Shown here piece after piece: positions 1 through 6,876 of a stretch of DNA of 16,748 nucleotides. The stretch spans positions 1-16,748 of the forward strand of contig CATVQO010000016.1 of NCBI GenBank assembly GCA_958346165.1, written 5' to 3'. Made by a program: the position numbers and the translations under genes. The first letter of the stretch is position 1; every line of letters begins with the position of its first letter. Origin of the DNA: an uncultured Collinsella sp. (GTDB lineage Bacteria; Actinomycetota; Coriobacteriia; Coriobacteriales; Coriobacteriaceae). Under the pieces are notes generated by a model that was given only the letters and a program-made list of their open reading frames with translations, searched no databases and was not told the DNA's origin.

Positions 1-137
1 TGTTCGTGCGGAACTCATTGAGAGGCAAGGCCCTGCGCCCGGCCCCTCGGTTCCGCAACGACTCGGCCGTTCGGGTCAGGCGGGCTGATATAAATAGAGT
101 GAATGGGCGTGCCGTTGGCGCGTCCATTTTTGTGCGG

Positions 138-164
138 GTGACAAAGGGACTGTCCCTTTGTCAC
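138..164. repeat. Short perfect palindrome (gtgacaaaggga family)
   Basis: Two 12-base arms, gtgacaaaggga (138-149) and its exact reverse complement (153-164), are separated by only ctg. A relative lies at 6433-6465, right after the second ABC gene, with the shared core tgacaaagg. Two copies in non-coding DNA suggest a dispersed intergenic repeat. It has no T-run, so a simple terminator is less likely. Confidence 0.75.
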
Positions 165-279
165 ATTGCAATAAATGTGATGAAAGTGTGGCGAAATGAG
201 CTTAAAACTTCCGTAAATGTGATAAATGTCACGTTTTACCTAGGGTAAAATGTGGGAAATATCACGTTTACGGAAGTTT
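160..279. promoter_or_regulatory. Nested inverted repeats with a repeated aaaYgtgaYa motif, putative operator
   Basis: Arms at 205-224 and 260-279 match as a 19/20 inverted repeat (aaacttccgtaaatgtgata against its complement). Inside lies a second palindrome, ttttacc-tag-ggtaaaa (234-250). The decamer aaaYgtgaYa occurs at 215-224 (forward) and at 227-236 and 260-269 (reverse). A further tcacatt/aatgtga pair spans about 161-180. The block ends 19 bases before the ATPase start, so an operator or a large hairpin in the mRNA leader are both possible. The function is inferred. Confidence 0.5.
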
Positions 280-298
280 CTTTGCGGGAGGTTCGTCC

Positions 299-1663
299 AT
301 GCAGCGAGATATCATTGCCAAGCTTAACGCTTGGAAAGCGTCAGAATATCGTAAGCCGCTTATCCTTAAGGGGGCGCGCCAGGTTGGAAAGACGTGGGCG
401 CTTAAGGAGTTCGGCCGAACCTCGTACATCAATTTTGTGTATCTGACGCTCGAGGAGCCGTCACCTGGGGTACAGAGCGAGTACGCTCAGTTTTTCGAAG
501 GTACGCGCGATCCTCGACGGATCATCTCAAATCTTTCCCTGGCACTTGGACAGCCTATCGATCCCGGCAAAACGCTGCTTATTATTGATGAGATCCAGGA
601 TTGTCCTTCTGCAGTCGGTGCCCTTAAATACTTCTGTGACGAGGCCCCCGAGTATCACGTCGCATGCGCAGGGTCTTTGTTGGGCGTTCGCTTGTCCCGT
701 GAGACCAGCGCTTTTCCGGTGGGAAAGGTCGAGTTCATGGAGATGCGCCCCATGAGCTTTTCCGAGTTTCTGAAAGCCGAGGGCGCTGCAAACTACGACG
801 AATACCTTGGCGGCCTGGATCAGATCGAAACAGTGCCCGATTTCTTCCATGTCCGTCTCGTCGAGCATCTTCGTCGTTATTTTGCATGCGGCGGCATGCC
901 AGAGGCTCTTGGCCGGTGGGTGGAGACGGGCGATATCGTTCAGGTCGATAAGGTGTTGTCTGATCTCTTGGATTCCTACGAGCGCGATTTTGCCAAGCAT
1001 GGTGGCCGTGCGCAGTTCGCCAAGCTTTCGCAAATATGGAACTCGATTCCAGCTCAGTTGGCGCGCGAGAACAAAAAGTTCGTTTGGGGTGCGGTGCGCG
1101 AGGGGGCTCGTGCTCGAGAATACGAGGATGCTCTGGAATGGCTTGCCGATGCTGGGCTCATCACGGCGGTTCGCCTTAATGCTGCCGGTGGTGTGCCGCT
1201 CTCTGCGTACGATGACCTCAAGGCATTTAAAGTCTACTGTCTTGATGTCGGCTTGCTGCGCCGCATGGCAAGGCTGGATGCGTCCGCTTTTGCCATCTCG
1301 GATGCGCTATTTTCGGAGTTCAAAGGTTCGTTCGCCGAGAACTATGTGCTTCAGGCATTACTTTCACAGTTAGATGCTGCTCCGCGTTACTGGACAAACG
1401 AGAAGCCGAAGCACGAAGTCGATTTTTTGATTCAAGTCGGAAACGAAATCGTTCCCGTCGAGGTCAAATCGGGAGAGGTCGTTCACTCCAAGAGCCTTAA
1501 GTACTATGCCGACAAGCATGCGGAGACGACTCCATTGAGGGTCCGCTACTCACTTAAGAACCTAAAGCTCGACGACGGGGTGCTCAACATTCCGTTGTAT
1601 TTGGCTGATCGATCTGTCCCTCTTATCAAAAAGGCGCTTGATTGTGCGCATCTTGACGTTTAG
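299..1663 (+). CDS. AAA family ATPase with C-terminal DUF4143/nuclease-like domain (COG1373 type)
   Basis: A 454-residue protein. Near the N-terminus is a Walker A motif GARQVGKT (residues 25-32) and then a Walker B LLIIDEIQD (93-101), followed by VACAGSLLGV (about 121-130) where a sensor is expected. This is the layout of the AAA_14/DUF4143 family. The C-terminal part contains EVDFLI (about 373-378) and VPVEVKSG (about 385-392), which fits a PD-(D/E)xK-like core with D375, E388 and K390. The ATG at 299 has gggagg seven bases upstream. The family is abundant in gut bacteria and archaea and its role is not established; DNA binding or a defence/maintenance role is only inferred. No partner gene lies downstream, where an AraC-type gene converges. 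The repeat-rich AT-rich leader suggests acquired DNA. No membrane segments are seen. Confidence 0.85.
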   Translation: MQRDIIAKLNAWKASEYRKPLILKGARQVGKTWALKEFGRTSYINFVYLTLEEPSPGVQSEYAQFFEGTRDPRRIISNLSLALGQPIDPGKTLLIIDEIQDCPSAVGALKYFCDEAPEYHVACAGSLLGVRLSRETSAFPVGKVEFMEMRPMSFSEFLKAEGAANYDEYLGGLDQIETVPDFFHVRLVEHLRRYFACGGMPEALGRWVETGDIVQVDKVLSDLLDSYERDFAKHGGRAQFAKLSQIWNSIPAQLARENKKFVWGAVREGARAREYEDALEWLADAGLITAVRLNAAGGVPLSAYDDLKAFKVYCLDVGLLRRMARLDASAFAISDALFSEFKGSFAENYVLQALLSQLDAAPRYWTNEKPKHEVDFLIQVGNEIVPVEVKSGEVVHSKSLKYYADKHAETTPLRVRYSLKNLKLDDGVLNIPLYLADRSVPLIKKALDCAHLDV

Positions 1664-1727
1664 ATCCTGGGTGAGCTGACGGGCGGTGGCTAATTAATCG
1701 CTCCGTTACGGCCAGGGAGCTTGGGCC

Positions 1728-2732
1728 TTAGCGATGCTTGCTTCGCCAAGCGGTGGGGGTGGTGCCGGTGTATTGTTTGAAGGCTTGGGTGAAGGCGGCC
1801 TGCTGAGGGTAGCCTAGACGCTCTGCCACCTGCGCTATCGTGAGCGCGCTATCGGCCAAAAGGTCCTGTGCTCGCTCCATGCGGCGTCTGCGAATGTAGG
1901 CGCCCAGGGACTCGCCAGTTTGGGCCTTAAAGGTGGCGCATAGTTTGGAGCGGCTTGTGTAGAGCCTCTCGGCCACCTCGTTGATACCCACACGTCTGCC
2001 TTTGTCGAGCGCGCGCTCAATCATTGCCGTTGCTTCTTCGGCAATGGTTATGCTGACGCGTGTGTCTGCCGCCTGCCGCGCCTGCCTGTGGGCCGCGCGC
2101 GAACAGGCGAGCTCCGCGACCATGGTCTCCACGATGCCCTGCATATAGACGTGTCCGCCTACGGTGCGGGCGCGGTCCTCGTTAATCCGGCGCAGCGTGT
2201 GGCAGATGGCAGACGTCGCTTCCTCGTGCCATGACTCGGCAAACGCCTCAAAGATTCCCGCGAACTCGGTGGGATAGCGGTGCTCCAGTTCGTCAAAATA
2301 TCCAGGCAAAAAGAGCACCGAGCGCGAGTGATAAAGCTCCCCCGCAAACAGCGGGCTTAATTCCTCGCCACAGCTATCTTGGATAAAGCTGCAAACGGCA
2401 TTGTTTGGCCACGGTCCATGCAATGGTTTGAGGTTCGCGGGCGTTATGCCAGCCTCGGGCATGCATGTAAGCGTGGGCGCGCTGACTTCGCTCACGCAGG
2501 CGTATGGCTCGGGTGTATATTCGGCCAGGTACATATCGTGCGTCGGGGTGATGAAATGCTCCATGACGATGCAGGCAGGGGAGAGAGGCATGATCCATGC
2601 GCGGCCGTGCGCCCGGTCGTTTGCCACCTCGCCGGTAAAGACGGCGCCCTTGCCGGTAAGCTCCAGGCCAAACTGCTCAAATTGCGGTGCGTAGAGCTCG
2701 GTTATGTCGGTCGCTGCCCGCCGTATTTGCAA
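1728..2732 (-). CDS. AraC family transcriptional regulator (YbtA-like context)
   Basis: A 334-residue protein whose last hundred residues form a double helix-turn-helix of the AraC/XylS type: a first helix region around VGINEVAERLYTSRSKL and a second around LTIAQVAERLGYPQQAAFTQ, ending with the usual tail GTTPTAWRSKHR. The first two thirds match no domain I recognise and probably sense a ligand. The start is TTG (2730-2732), preceded by the strong site aaggaaaggg; the first internal ATG would remove the N-terminus. It is divergent from two ABC transporter genes, the arrangement seen for YbtA with YbtP/YbtQ, so it is likely the activator of that operon, perhaps sensing an iron-siderophore complex (inference). 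A 21-bp-spaced direct repeat on its start codon suggests autoregulation. It converges on the upstream ATPase gene with about 64 bases between them and no visible terminator. Confidence 0.85.
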   Translation of the reverse strand: MQIRRAATDITELYAPQFEQFGLELTGKGAVFTGEVANDRAHGRAWIMPLSPACIVMEHFITPTHDMYLAEYTPEPYACVSEVSAPTLTCMPEAGITPANLKPLHGPWPNNAVCSFIQDSCGEELSPLFAGELYHSRSVLFLPGYFDELEHRYPTEFAGIFEAFAESWHEEATSAICHTLRRINEDRARTVGGHVYMQGIVETMVAELACSRAAHRQARQAADTRVSITIAEEATAMIERALDKGRRVGINEVAERLYTSRSKLCATFKAQTGESLGAYIRRRRMERAQDLLADSALTIAQVAERLGYPQQAAFTQAFKQYTGTTPTAWRSKHR

Positions 2733-2761
2733 AAGCGTCCCTTTCCTTTGCAGAAACGTCC
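2726..2761. promoter_or_regulatory. Direct repeat spaced 21 bp, candidate AraC-family operator
   Basis: The 15-mers tttgcaaaagcgtcc (2726-2740) and tttgcagaaacgtcc (2747-2761) agree at 13 of 15 positions and start exactly 21 bp apart, two helical turns. AraC-family proteins typically bind such tandem direct half-sites. The first copy overlaps the TTG start codon of the regulator; both lie on the regulator side of the divergent promoter region, about 85-120 bp before the ABC start codon. This suggests autorepression and activation of the ABC operon. Confidence 0.6.
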
Positions 2762-2846
2762 ACGCCTGGCTTGATTGTGAGCCATGGCTAACACATCAAT
2801 GATAAGTTCATTACGGTTAACTCTCAAGCCGTTAGAAAGGAATCTC

Positions 2847-4673
2847 ATGGCAAAGGGATCAAAAAGGGAAGGCGGCGGTATCGGCGAGCTGCTTGCATAT
2901 GCCGGCGACCGTAAATTCCTAACGTATTTGGGCATGGCGCTCTCGGCGCTCTCGCAGCTGCTGAGCTTTGGCCCGTACGTGTGCATTTGGCTTGTCGCGC
3001 GCGATCTGATTGCCGTGGCACCTAACTGGAGCGAAGCCACTAACATCGCGATGTACGGTTGGTGGGCCGTGGGGTTTGCCCTGGCAAGCATCGTAGCTTA
3101 TTTCGTGGGGCTCATGTGCACGCATCTGTCCGCGTTTCGCTGCGCGTCCAATATCCGCAAGACTACGAGCGAGCACCTGCTTAAGCTGCCGCTTGGCTAT
3201 TTTGACACGCACGCCACCGGTGAGCTGCGCCGTATTGTAGACGGATGCGCCGCCTCCACCGAGACCCTGCTCGCGCACATGCTGCCCGATATCGCAGGCG
3301 CCGCCGCCATGGTCGTGGGCCTGCTCGTATTGCTTTTCGCCCTCGATTGGCGCTTGGGCGCGGCATGCCTTATCTCGGTCGTCGTTTCGTTTGGCGCCAT
3401 GGCCACCATGATGGGCGGCAAGGGCGGCGAGTTTATGAAGGCCTACATGGGGGCGCTGGTCAAGATGAACAAGACCGGCACCGAATACGTACGAGGCATC
3501 CCCGTGGTCAAGGTGTTTCAGCAGACGGTCTACTCCTTTAAGGCCTTCCACGATGCGATCGCCGAATATGCCGACATGGCGCAAAACTATGCGGGCACGT
3601 TCTGTCGAGGTCCGCAGGTGCTCAACCTTACCGCGCTCAATGGCCTTGTGACATTCCTGCTGCCCGTGGCGTTGCTGTTGGCGCCGGGCGAGACGGACTT
3701 CGCGCATTTTATGGCCAACTTCACGTTTTACGCGATATTTTCGGCCGTGGTGCCGACGGCCATGACCAAGCTCATGTTTGTGGGCGAGGCCTCTCAGATG
3801 AGTGCCGATTCGCTGGCTCGTATTCGAAGCGTCATGGATTCCAAACAGCTCTCCGTGCCCGCCCAACCCAAGCACCCTGCCGGCGGCGACGTGCGATTTG
3901 AGGACGTGAGCTTTACGTACGAGGGTGCCGAAGCACCTGCCGTTAGCCATGTAAGTTTCAGCGTTCCCGCTGGTAGTTCCCTTGCGCTTGTGGGTCCTTC
4001 GGGCGGCGGCAAGTCAACCTGCGCAAGCCTGATCCCGCGTTTTTGGGATGTCTCTTCGGGTCGAGTGCTCGTAGGCGGTGTGGACGTTCGCGATATGGAT
4101 CCGCACGAGCTTATGGACCAGGTCGCCTTCGTGTTCCAGACCAATCAGCTGTTCCGGCAAACACTTGCCGATAACGTGCGCGCCTCCAAGCCTACGGCCA
4201 CTGACGACGAAGTGCGTGCGGCCCTCTCCGCAGCTCAGTGCGACGACATTGTGGCCAAGCTTCCACAGGGCATCAATACCATGCTCGGTGCTGGCGGAGC
4301 ATATCTTTCGGGCGGCGAGGTCCAGCGCGTGGCACTCGCCCGAGCGATCCTTAAAGACGCGCCTATCGTGGTGCTCGATGAGGCCACGGCGTTTGCCGAC
4401 CCCGAGAACGAGGCACTCATCCAGCGCGCCTTTAGCAAGCTGGCGGCGGGTCGCACGGTCATTATGATTGCGCACCGACTCTCGACTGTAGTGGGCGCAG
4501 ACCAAATCGTGGTGCTAAACCAAGGCAGCGTGCAGGAGTCGGGTACCCATGCCGAGTTGCTGTCCCAAGAGGGTCTGTATGCCAAGATGTGGGCCGAGTA
4601 CGAGCAAGCCGCGAGCTGGAAGATTACTACTGCGAGCGCGGATACCGCCGTCACGAAGGGAGGCGAGGCCTAA
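2847..4673 (+). CDS. ABC transporter, fused permease and ATPase (YbtP/IrtA-like half-transporter 1)
   Basis: The preferred start is the ATG at 2847, giving 608 residues, because agaaagg (2834-2840) sits six bases upstream; a longer frame from 2784 lacks such a site. The N-terminal half is a type-IV (exporter-fold) membrane domain with hydrophobic stretches near residues 25-52, 70-95, 150-190 and 260-320. The ATPase half has an A-loop FTYEG, Walker A GPSGGGKST (about 383-391), signature LSGGEVQ (about 487), Walker B VVLDEA (about 508) and the H-loop IAHR. The D-loop reads AFADPE instead of the common SLDxE, a variant I associate with IrtA/YbtQ-type siderophore importers. It shares an operon with the next gene (stop codon directly followed by its ATG), so the two probably form a heterodimer. 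Iron-chelate uptake is inferred from the family look and the divergent AraC gene; a multidrug exporter is the alternative. Confidence 0.85.
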   Translation: MAKGSKREGGGIGELLAYAGDRKFLTYLGMALSALSQLLSFGPYVCIWLVARDLIAVAPNWSEATNIAMYGWWAVGFALASIVAYFVGLMCTHLSAFRCASNIRKTTSEHLLKLPLGYFDTHATGELRRIVDGCAASTETLLAHMLPDIAGAAAMVVGLLVLLFALDWRLGAACLISVVVSFGAMATMMGGKGGEFMKAYMGALVKMNKTGTEYVRGIPVVKVFQQTVYSFKAFHDAIAEYADMAQNYAGTFCRGPQVLNLTALNGLVTFLLPVALLLAPGETDFAHFMANFTFYAIFSAVVPTAMTKLMFVGEASQMSADSLARIRSVMDSKQLSVPAQPKHPAGGDVRFEDVSFTYEGAEAPAVSHVSFSVPAGSSLALVGPSGGGKSTCASLIPRFWDVSSGRVLVGGVDVRDMDPHELMDQVAFVFQTNQLFRQTLADNVRASKPTATDDEVRAALSAAQCDDIVAKLPQGINTMLGAGGAYLSGGEVQRVALARAILKDAPIVVLDEATAFADPENEALIQRAFSKLAAGRTVIMIAHRLSTVVGADQIVVLNQGSVQESGTHAELLSQEGLYAKMWAEYEQAASWKITTASADTAVTKGGEA

Positions 4674-6431
4674 ATGTTCGCCTCATTCCAAAAGAAGTAT
4701 TTCCTATCCGATAAAGGCATCGCCGGCGTAAAACGCGGTATTTTCTGGACCACGCTCACCAATCTCATTACCATGGCCGGCATGGGCTTTTTATTCCTGG
4801 TCATGGCCGGTTTTGTCGAACATCTCGCCACCGGCGCCGACCTGCCGGATGCCCTGCCGATCGTGGGCGGCCTCCTGGTCTTTTTCGTGCTGCTCTTTGC
4901 CTCTAACTGGCAGCAGTATTACTACACCTACTGCATCTTTTACGAGGAGTGCGGCAAGCAGCGTATGGAGATTGCCGAGCGCTTGCGCAAACTGCCGCTG
5001 TCGTTTTTTGGTCGTCGTGATCTGGCCGATTTAACCGAGACCATCATGGGTGACGTCCAGGCCATGGAGCACGCCTACAGCCACGTGCTGGGAGAGCTTT
5101 GGGGTGCCATCATCGCAAGTGCCATTGTGTTCGTGGCGTCGCTGTTCTTTTGCTGGCAGCTGGCGATTGCGGCGTTTTGGAGCGTTCCCGTGGCCTTTGC
5201 CGTGCTGTATCTAACACGCGGCCCCATGACCCCGGTGTTCGATCGCGTGCGCGCCGAGAAGGTCAAGGTCACCGAGGCTATTCAAGAGACGCTCGACTGC
5301 GTTCGCGAGATCCGCGCCACCAACCAGGAGGCTCATTATCTTGAGGGACTCAACGCCGTGATCGATGCCGAGGAGCGCGAGACCACCAAGGGCGAGCTCG
5401 CTATAGGGCTTTTGGTCAACTCCGCCTTTGTCATCCTGCGTCTGGGCATTGCCACCACGCTGGTTACGGGCGCCGCGGTGGTCGCCTCCGGGCAGGTCGA
5501 CTTTTTGGTGATGTTTGCCTTCCTACTTATGGTGAGCCGTATCTATGCGCCCTTTGACCAGGCGTTAATGTTAATGTCCGAGCTGTTTGCCGCTGAGTCG
5601 TCTGCCAAGCGCATGCGTTCCATCATGGAAGAGCCTGTGGCGCGGGGCAGCGAGAAATTTGAGCCCGTGGGCCACGATGTGGTGTTCGATCACGTGGCAT
5701 TTGGCTATGGTGCGGGCGAGGACGGCCGCGCCGGCGAGAAAGTTCTTACCGATGTGAGCTTTACCGCCAAGGAAGGCGAGGTTACGGCACTGGTCGGTCC
5801 TTCGGGTTCCGGTAAGTCTACGGTGAGCCGCCTGGCCGCGCGCTTTTGGGATGCCACCGAAGGCACGGTCACCGTGGGTGGCGTGGATGTTGCGAGTGTG
5901 GATCCCGAGGTGCTGCTGCGCGACTACGCCATCGTGTTCCAAGACGTGCTGCTTTTTGACGACACGGTGATGGGAAACATCCGCCTCGGGCGTCGCGACG
6001 CCACCGATGAGGAAGTGCTTGCGGCCGCGCGTGCCGCCAACTGCGACGAGTTTGTGAGTCGTATGCCGCAGGGCTACGACACCATGATCGGCGAGAACGG
6101 TTCCAAGCTGTCCGGCGGCGAGCGCCAGCGCATCTCTATCGCCCGCGCGCTGCTCAAAGACGCGCCCATCGTGCTGTTGGACGAGGCGACGGCAAGCTTG
6201 GATGTAGAGAACGAGACCGTGGTACAGCAGGCACTCTCCCGTCTGCTTGCAGGTAAGACGGTTATCGTTATTGCCCACCGTATGCGTACGGTGGAAAATG
6301 CCGACAAAATCGTTGTGCTCAAGGATGGAGTGGTTGCCGAACAGGGCATCCCGGCGCAGCTCAAGGCGGCAGGTGGTGAATTCGCCCGTATGGTTGCGCT
6401 GCAAAAGGAAGCGGCGGCCTGGCAGCTGTAG
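4674..6431 (+). CDS. ABC transporter, fused permease and ATPase (YbtQ/IrtB-like half-transporter 2)
   Basis: A 585-residue half-transporter whose ATG follows the previous gene's TAA without a gap; gggagg just before that stop serves as ribosome site. An N-terminal exporter-fold membrane domain (first helices about residues 22-45 and 60-80, later pairs around 140-180 and 245-285) is followed by an ATPase with Walker A GPSGSGKST (about 375-383), signature LSGGERQR (about 479), Walker B IVLLDEATASLD and H-loop IAHR. All catalytic motifs are complete, so both sites of the predicted heterodimer look competent. Context with the first half-transporter and the AraC regulator suggests iron-siderophore import; substrate and direction cannot be read from the sequence. 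It is the last gene of the operon: a palindrome follows two bases after the stop. Confidence 0.85.
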   Translation: MFASFQKKYFLSDKGIAGVKRGIFWTTLTNLITMAGMGFLFLVMAGFVEHLATGADLPDALPIVGGLLVFFVLLFASNWQQYYYTYCIFYEECGKQRMEIAERLRKLPLSFFGRRDLADLTETIMGDVQAMEHAYSHVLGELWGAIIASAIVFVASLFFCWQLAIAAFWSVPVAFAVLYLTRGPMTPVFDRVRAEKVKVTEAIQETLDCVREIRATNQEAHYLEGLNAVIDAEERETTKGELAIGLLVNSAFVILRLGIATTLVTGAAVVASGQVDFLVMFAFLLMVSRIYAPFDQALMLMSELFAAESSAKRMRSIMEEPVARGSEKFEPVGHDVVFDHVAFGYGAGEDGRAGEKVLTDVSFTAKEGEVTALVGPSGSGKSTVSRLAARFWDATEGTVTVGGVDVASVDPEVLLRDYAIVFQDVLLFDDTVMGNIRLGRRDATDEEVLAAARAANCDEFVSRMPQGYDTMIGENGSKLSGGERQRISIARALLKDAPIVLLDEATASLDVENETVVQQALSRLLAGKTVIVIAHRMRTVENADKIVVLKDGVVAEQGIPAQLKAAGGEFARMVALQKEAAAWQL

Positions 6432-6432
6432 G

Positions 6433-6465
6433 AATATGACAAAGGGGCAGTTCCTTTGTCATATT
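6433..6465. repeat. Palindrome after the ABC operon, tgacaaagg family, possible terminator
   Basis: Arms aatatgacaaagg (6433-6445) and the exact complement (6453-6465) give a 13-bp stem with a 7-base loop, starting two bases past the stop codon. The core is shared with the palindrome at 138-164. There is no T-run after the stem, so it may stop transcription weakly, protect the 3' end, or simply be a dispersed repeat. Confidence 0.65.
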
Positions 6466-6492
6466 GAGTTCACCCCCAAAGTTTCCAAAAAG

Positions 6493-6521
6493 TTAGCCAT
6501 TGTTGACCAAATAGTTATACT
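6493..6521 (+). promoter_or_regulatory. Possible promoter for the DUF6110/P-type ATPase genes
   Basis: TATACT (6516-6521) is a good -10 hexamer; 17 bp upstream TTAGCC (6493-6498) is a weak -35. The near-palindrome tagttatacta overlaps the -10 and might bind a metal regulator, which is speculative. Confidence 0.4.
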
Positions 6522-6543
6522 AAACTGTTCTCAAAAGCGTGCT

Positions 6544-6597
6544 CGAGCAAACTTGTTTACTCGGGTGCTGAGGCACCGTGCCGCGTCCAATGCGGCA
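6544..6597 (+). promoter_or_regulatory. Three consecutive hairpins in the mRNA leader
   Basis: Hairpin 1 (6544-6563) pairs cgag and aaac with gttt and ctcg around one mismatch. Hairpin 2 (6564-6577) is ggtgc-tgag-gcacc. Hairpin 3 (6579-6597) is tgccgc-gtccaat-gcggca. They are packed with zero to one base between them and end four bases before the gggag ribosome site. A structured leader controlling translation of the metal-transport genes is possible; I cannot assign it to a known riboswitch. Confidence 0.45.
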
Positions 6598-6612
6598 AAA
6601 GGGAGAAGCAAC

Positions 6613-6858
6613 ATGAAGAAGTCGACGTTCAATACCCTGCTTGTCGGTGGCGGTTTTCTGCTTGGCACGGCCGGCATCAAGCTGCTTACCAGCGCTCCGG
6701 TCAAGAATGCCTGCGTGCAGGGCATCGCGTGCGGTATGCGCGTCAAGAACTGCTACCAGGACATGGTCGAGCAGGCCAAGGCTAATGTCGACGACATGGT
6801 TGCCGAGGCGGCCTACATCACCCAGAGCGAGGCCGCTGCTGACGAGGCAGCCGAGTAA
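6613..6858 (+). CDS. Small membrane protein, DUF6110 family-like
   Basis: An 81-residue protein starting at ATG 6613, with gggag (6601-6605) seven bases upstream. After a short basic start (MKKS) comes one hydrophobic segment, about residues 8-27, containing GGGFLLGTAGIKLLTS, which resembles the start of DUF6110 proteins as I remember them. The rest is hydrophilic and probably helical, with cysteines at about 35, 40 and 48 and an acidic, alanine-rich end. It lies 18 bases before a metal P-type ATPase gene and is probably co-transcribed. A partner, chaperone or small subunit for that pump is inferred from position; the family has no proven function that I know of. The three cysteines could bind metal, but they are not in a CxxC arrangement. 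Confidence 0.7.
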   Translation: MKKSTFNTLLVGGGFLLGTAGIKLLTSAPVKNACVQGIACGMRVKNCYQDMVEQAKANVDDMVAEAAYITQSEAAADEAAE

Positions 6859-6876
6859 CGCTCCCAGGCACAAACT

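Larger units (their letters stand above)
1..298. other. Intergenic region upstream of the ATPase gene, rich in inverted repeats
   Basis: No convincing gene is seen; the open frames here are short and lack a good ribosome site. The first 120 bases are GC-rich and unremarkable. From about 138 on, the DNA becomes AT-rich and is almost entirely made of inverted repeats (listed separately), up to the ribosome-binding site gggagg at 286-291 of the following gene. Confidence 0.6.

Noticed and set aside
6..446. Two short plus-strand frames at the left edge
   Set aside because: They cross the palindromes and the ATPase start and have no ribosome site or recognisable domain.
2784..2846. Longer start for the first ABC gene
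   Set aside because: The extra 21 residues lack a ribosome site and would fill the divergent promoter region; ATG 2847 has agaaagg at the right distance.
2919..3950. 343-codon open frame on the minus strand
   Set aside because: Antisense to the first ABC transporter gene; no motif.
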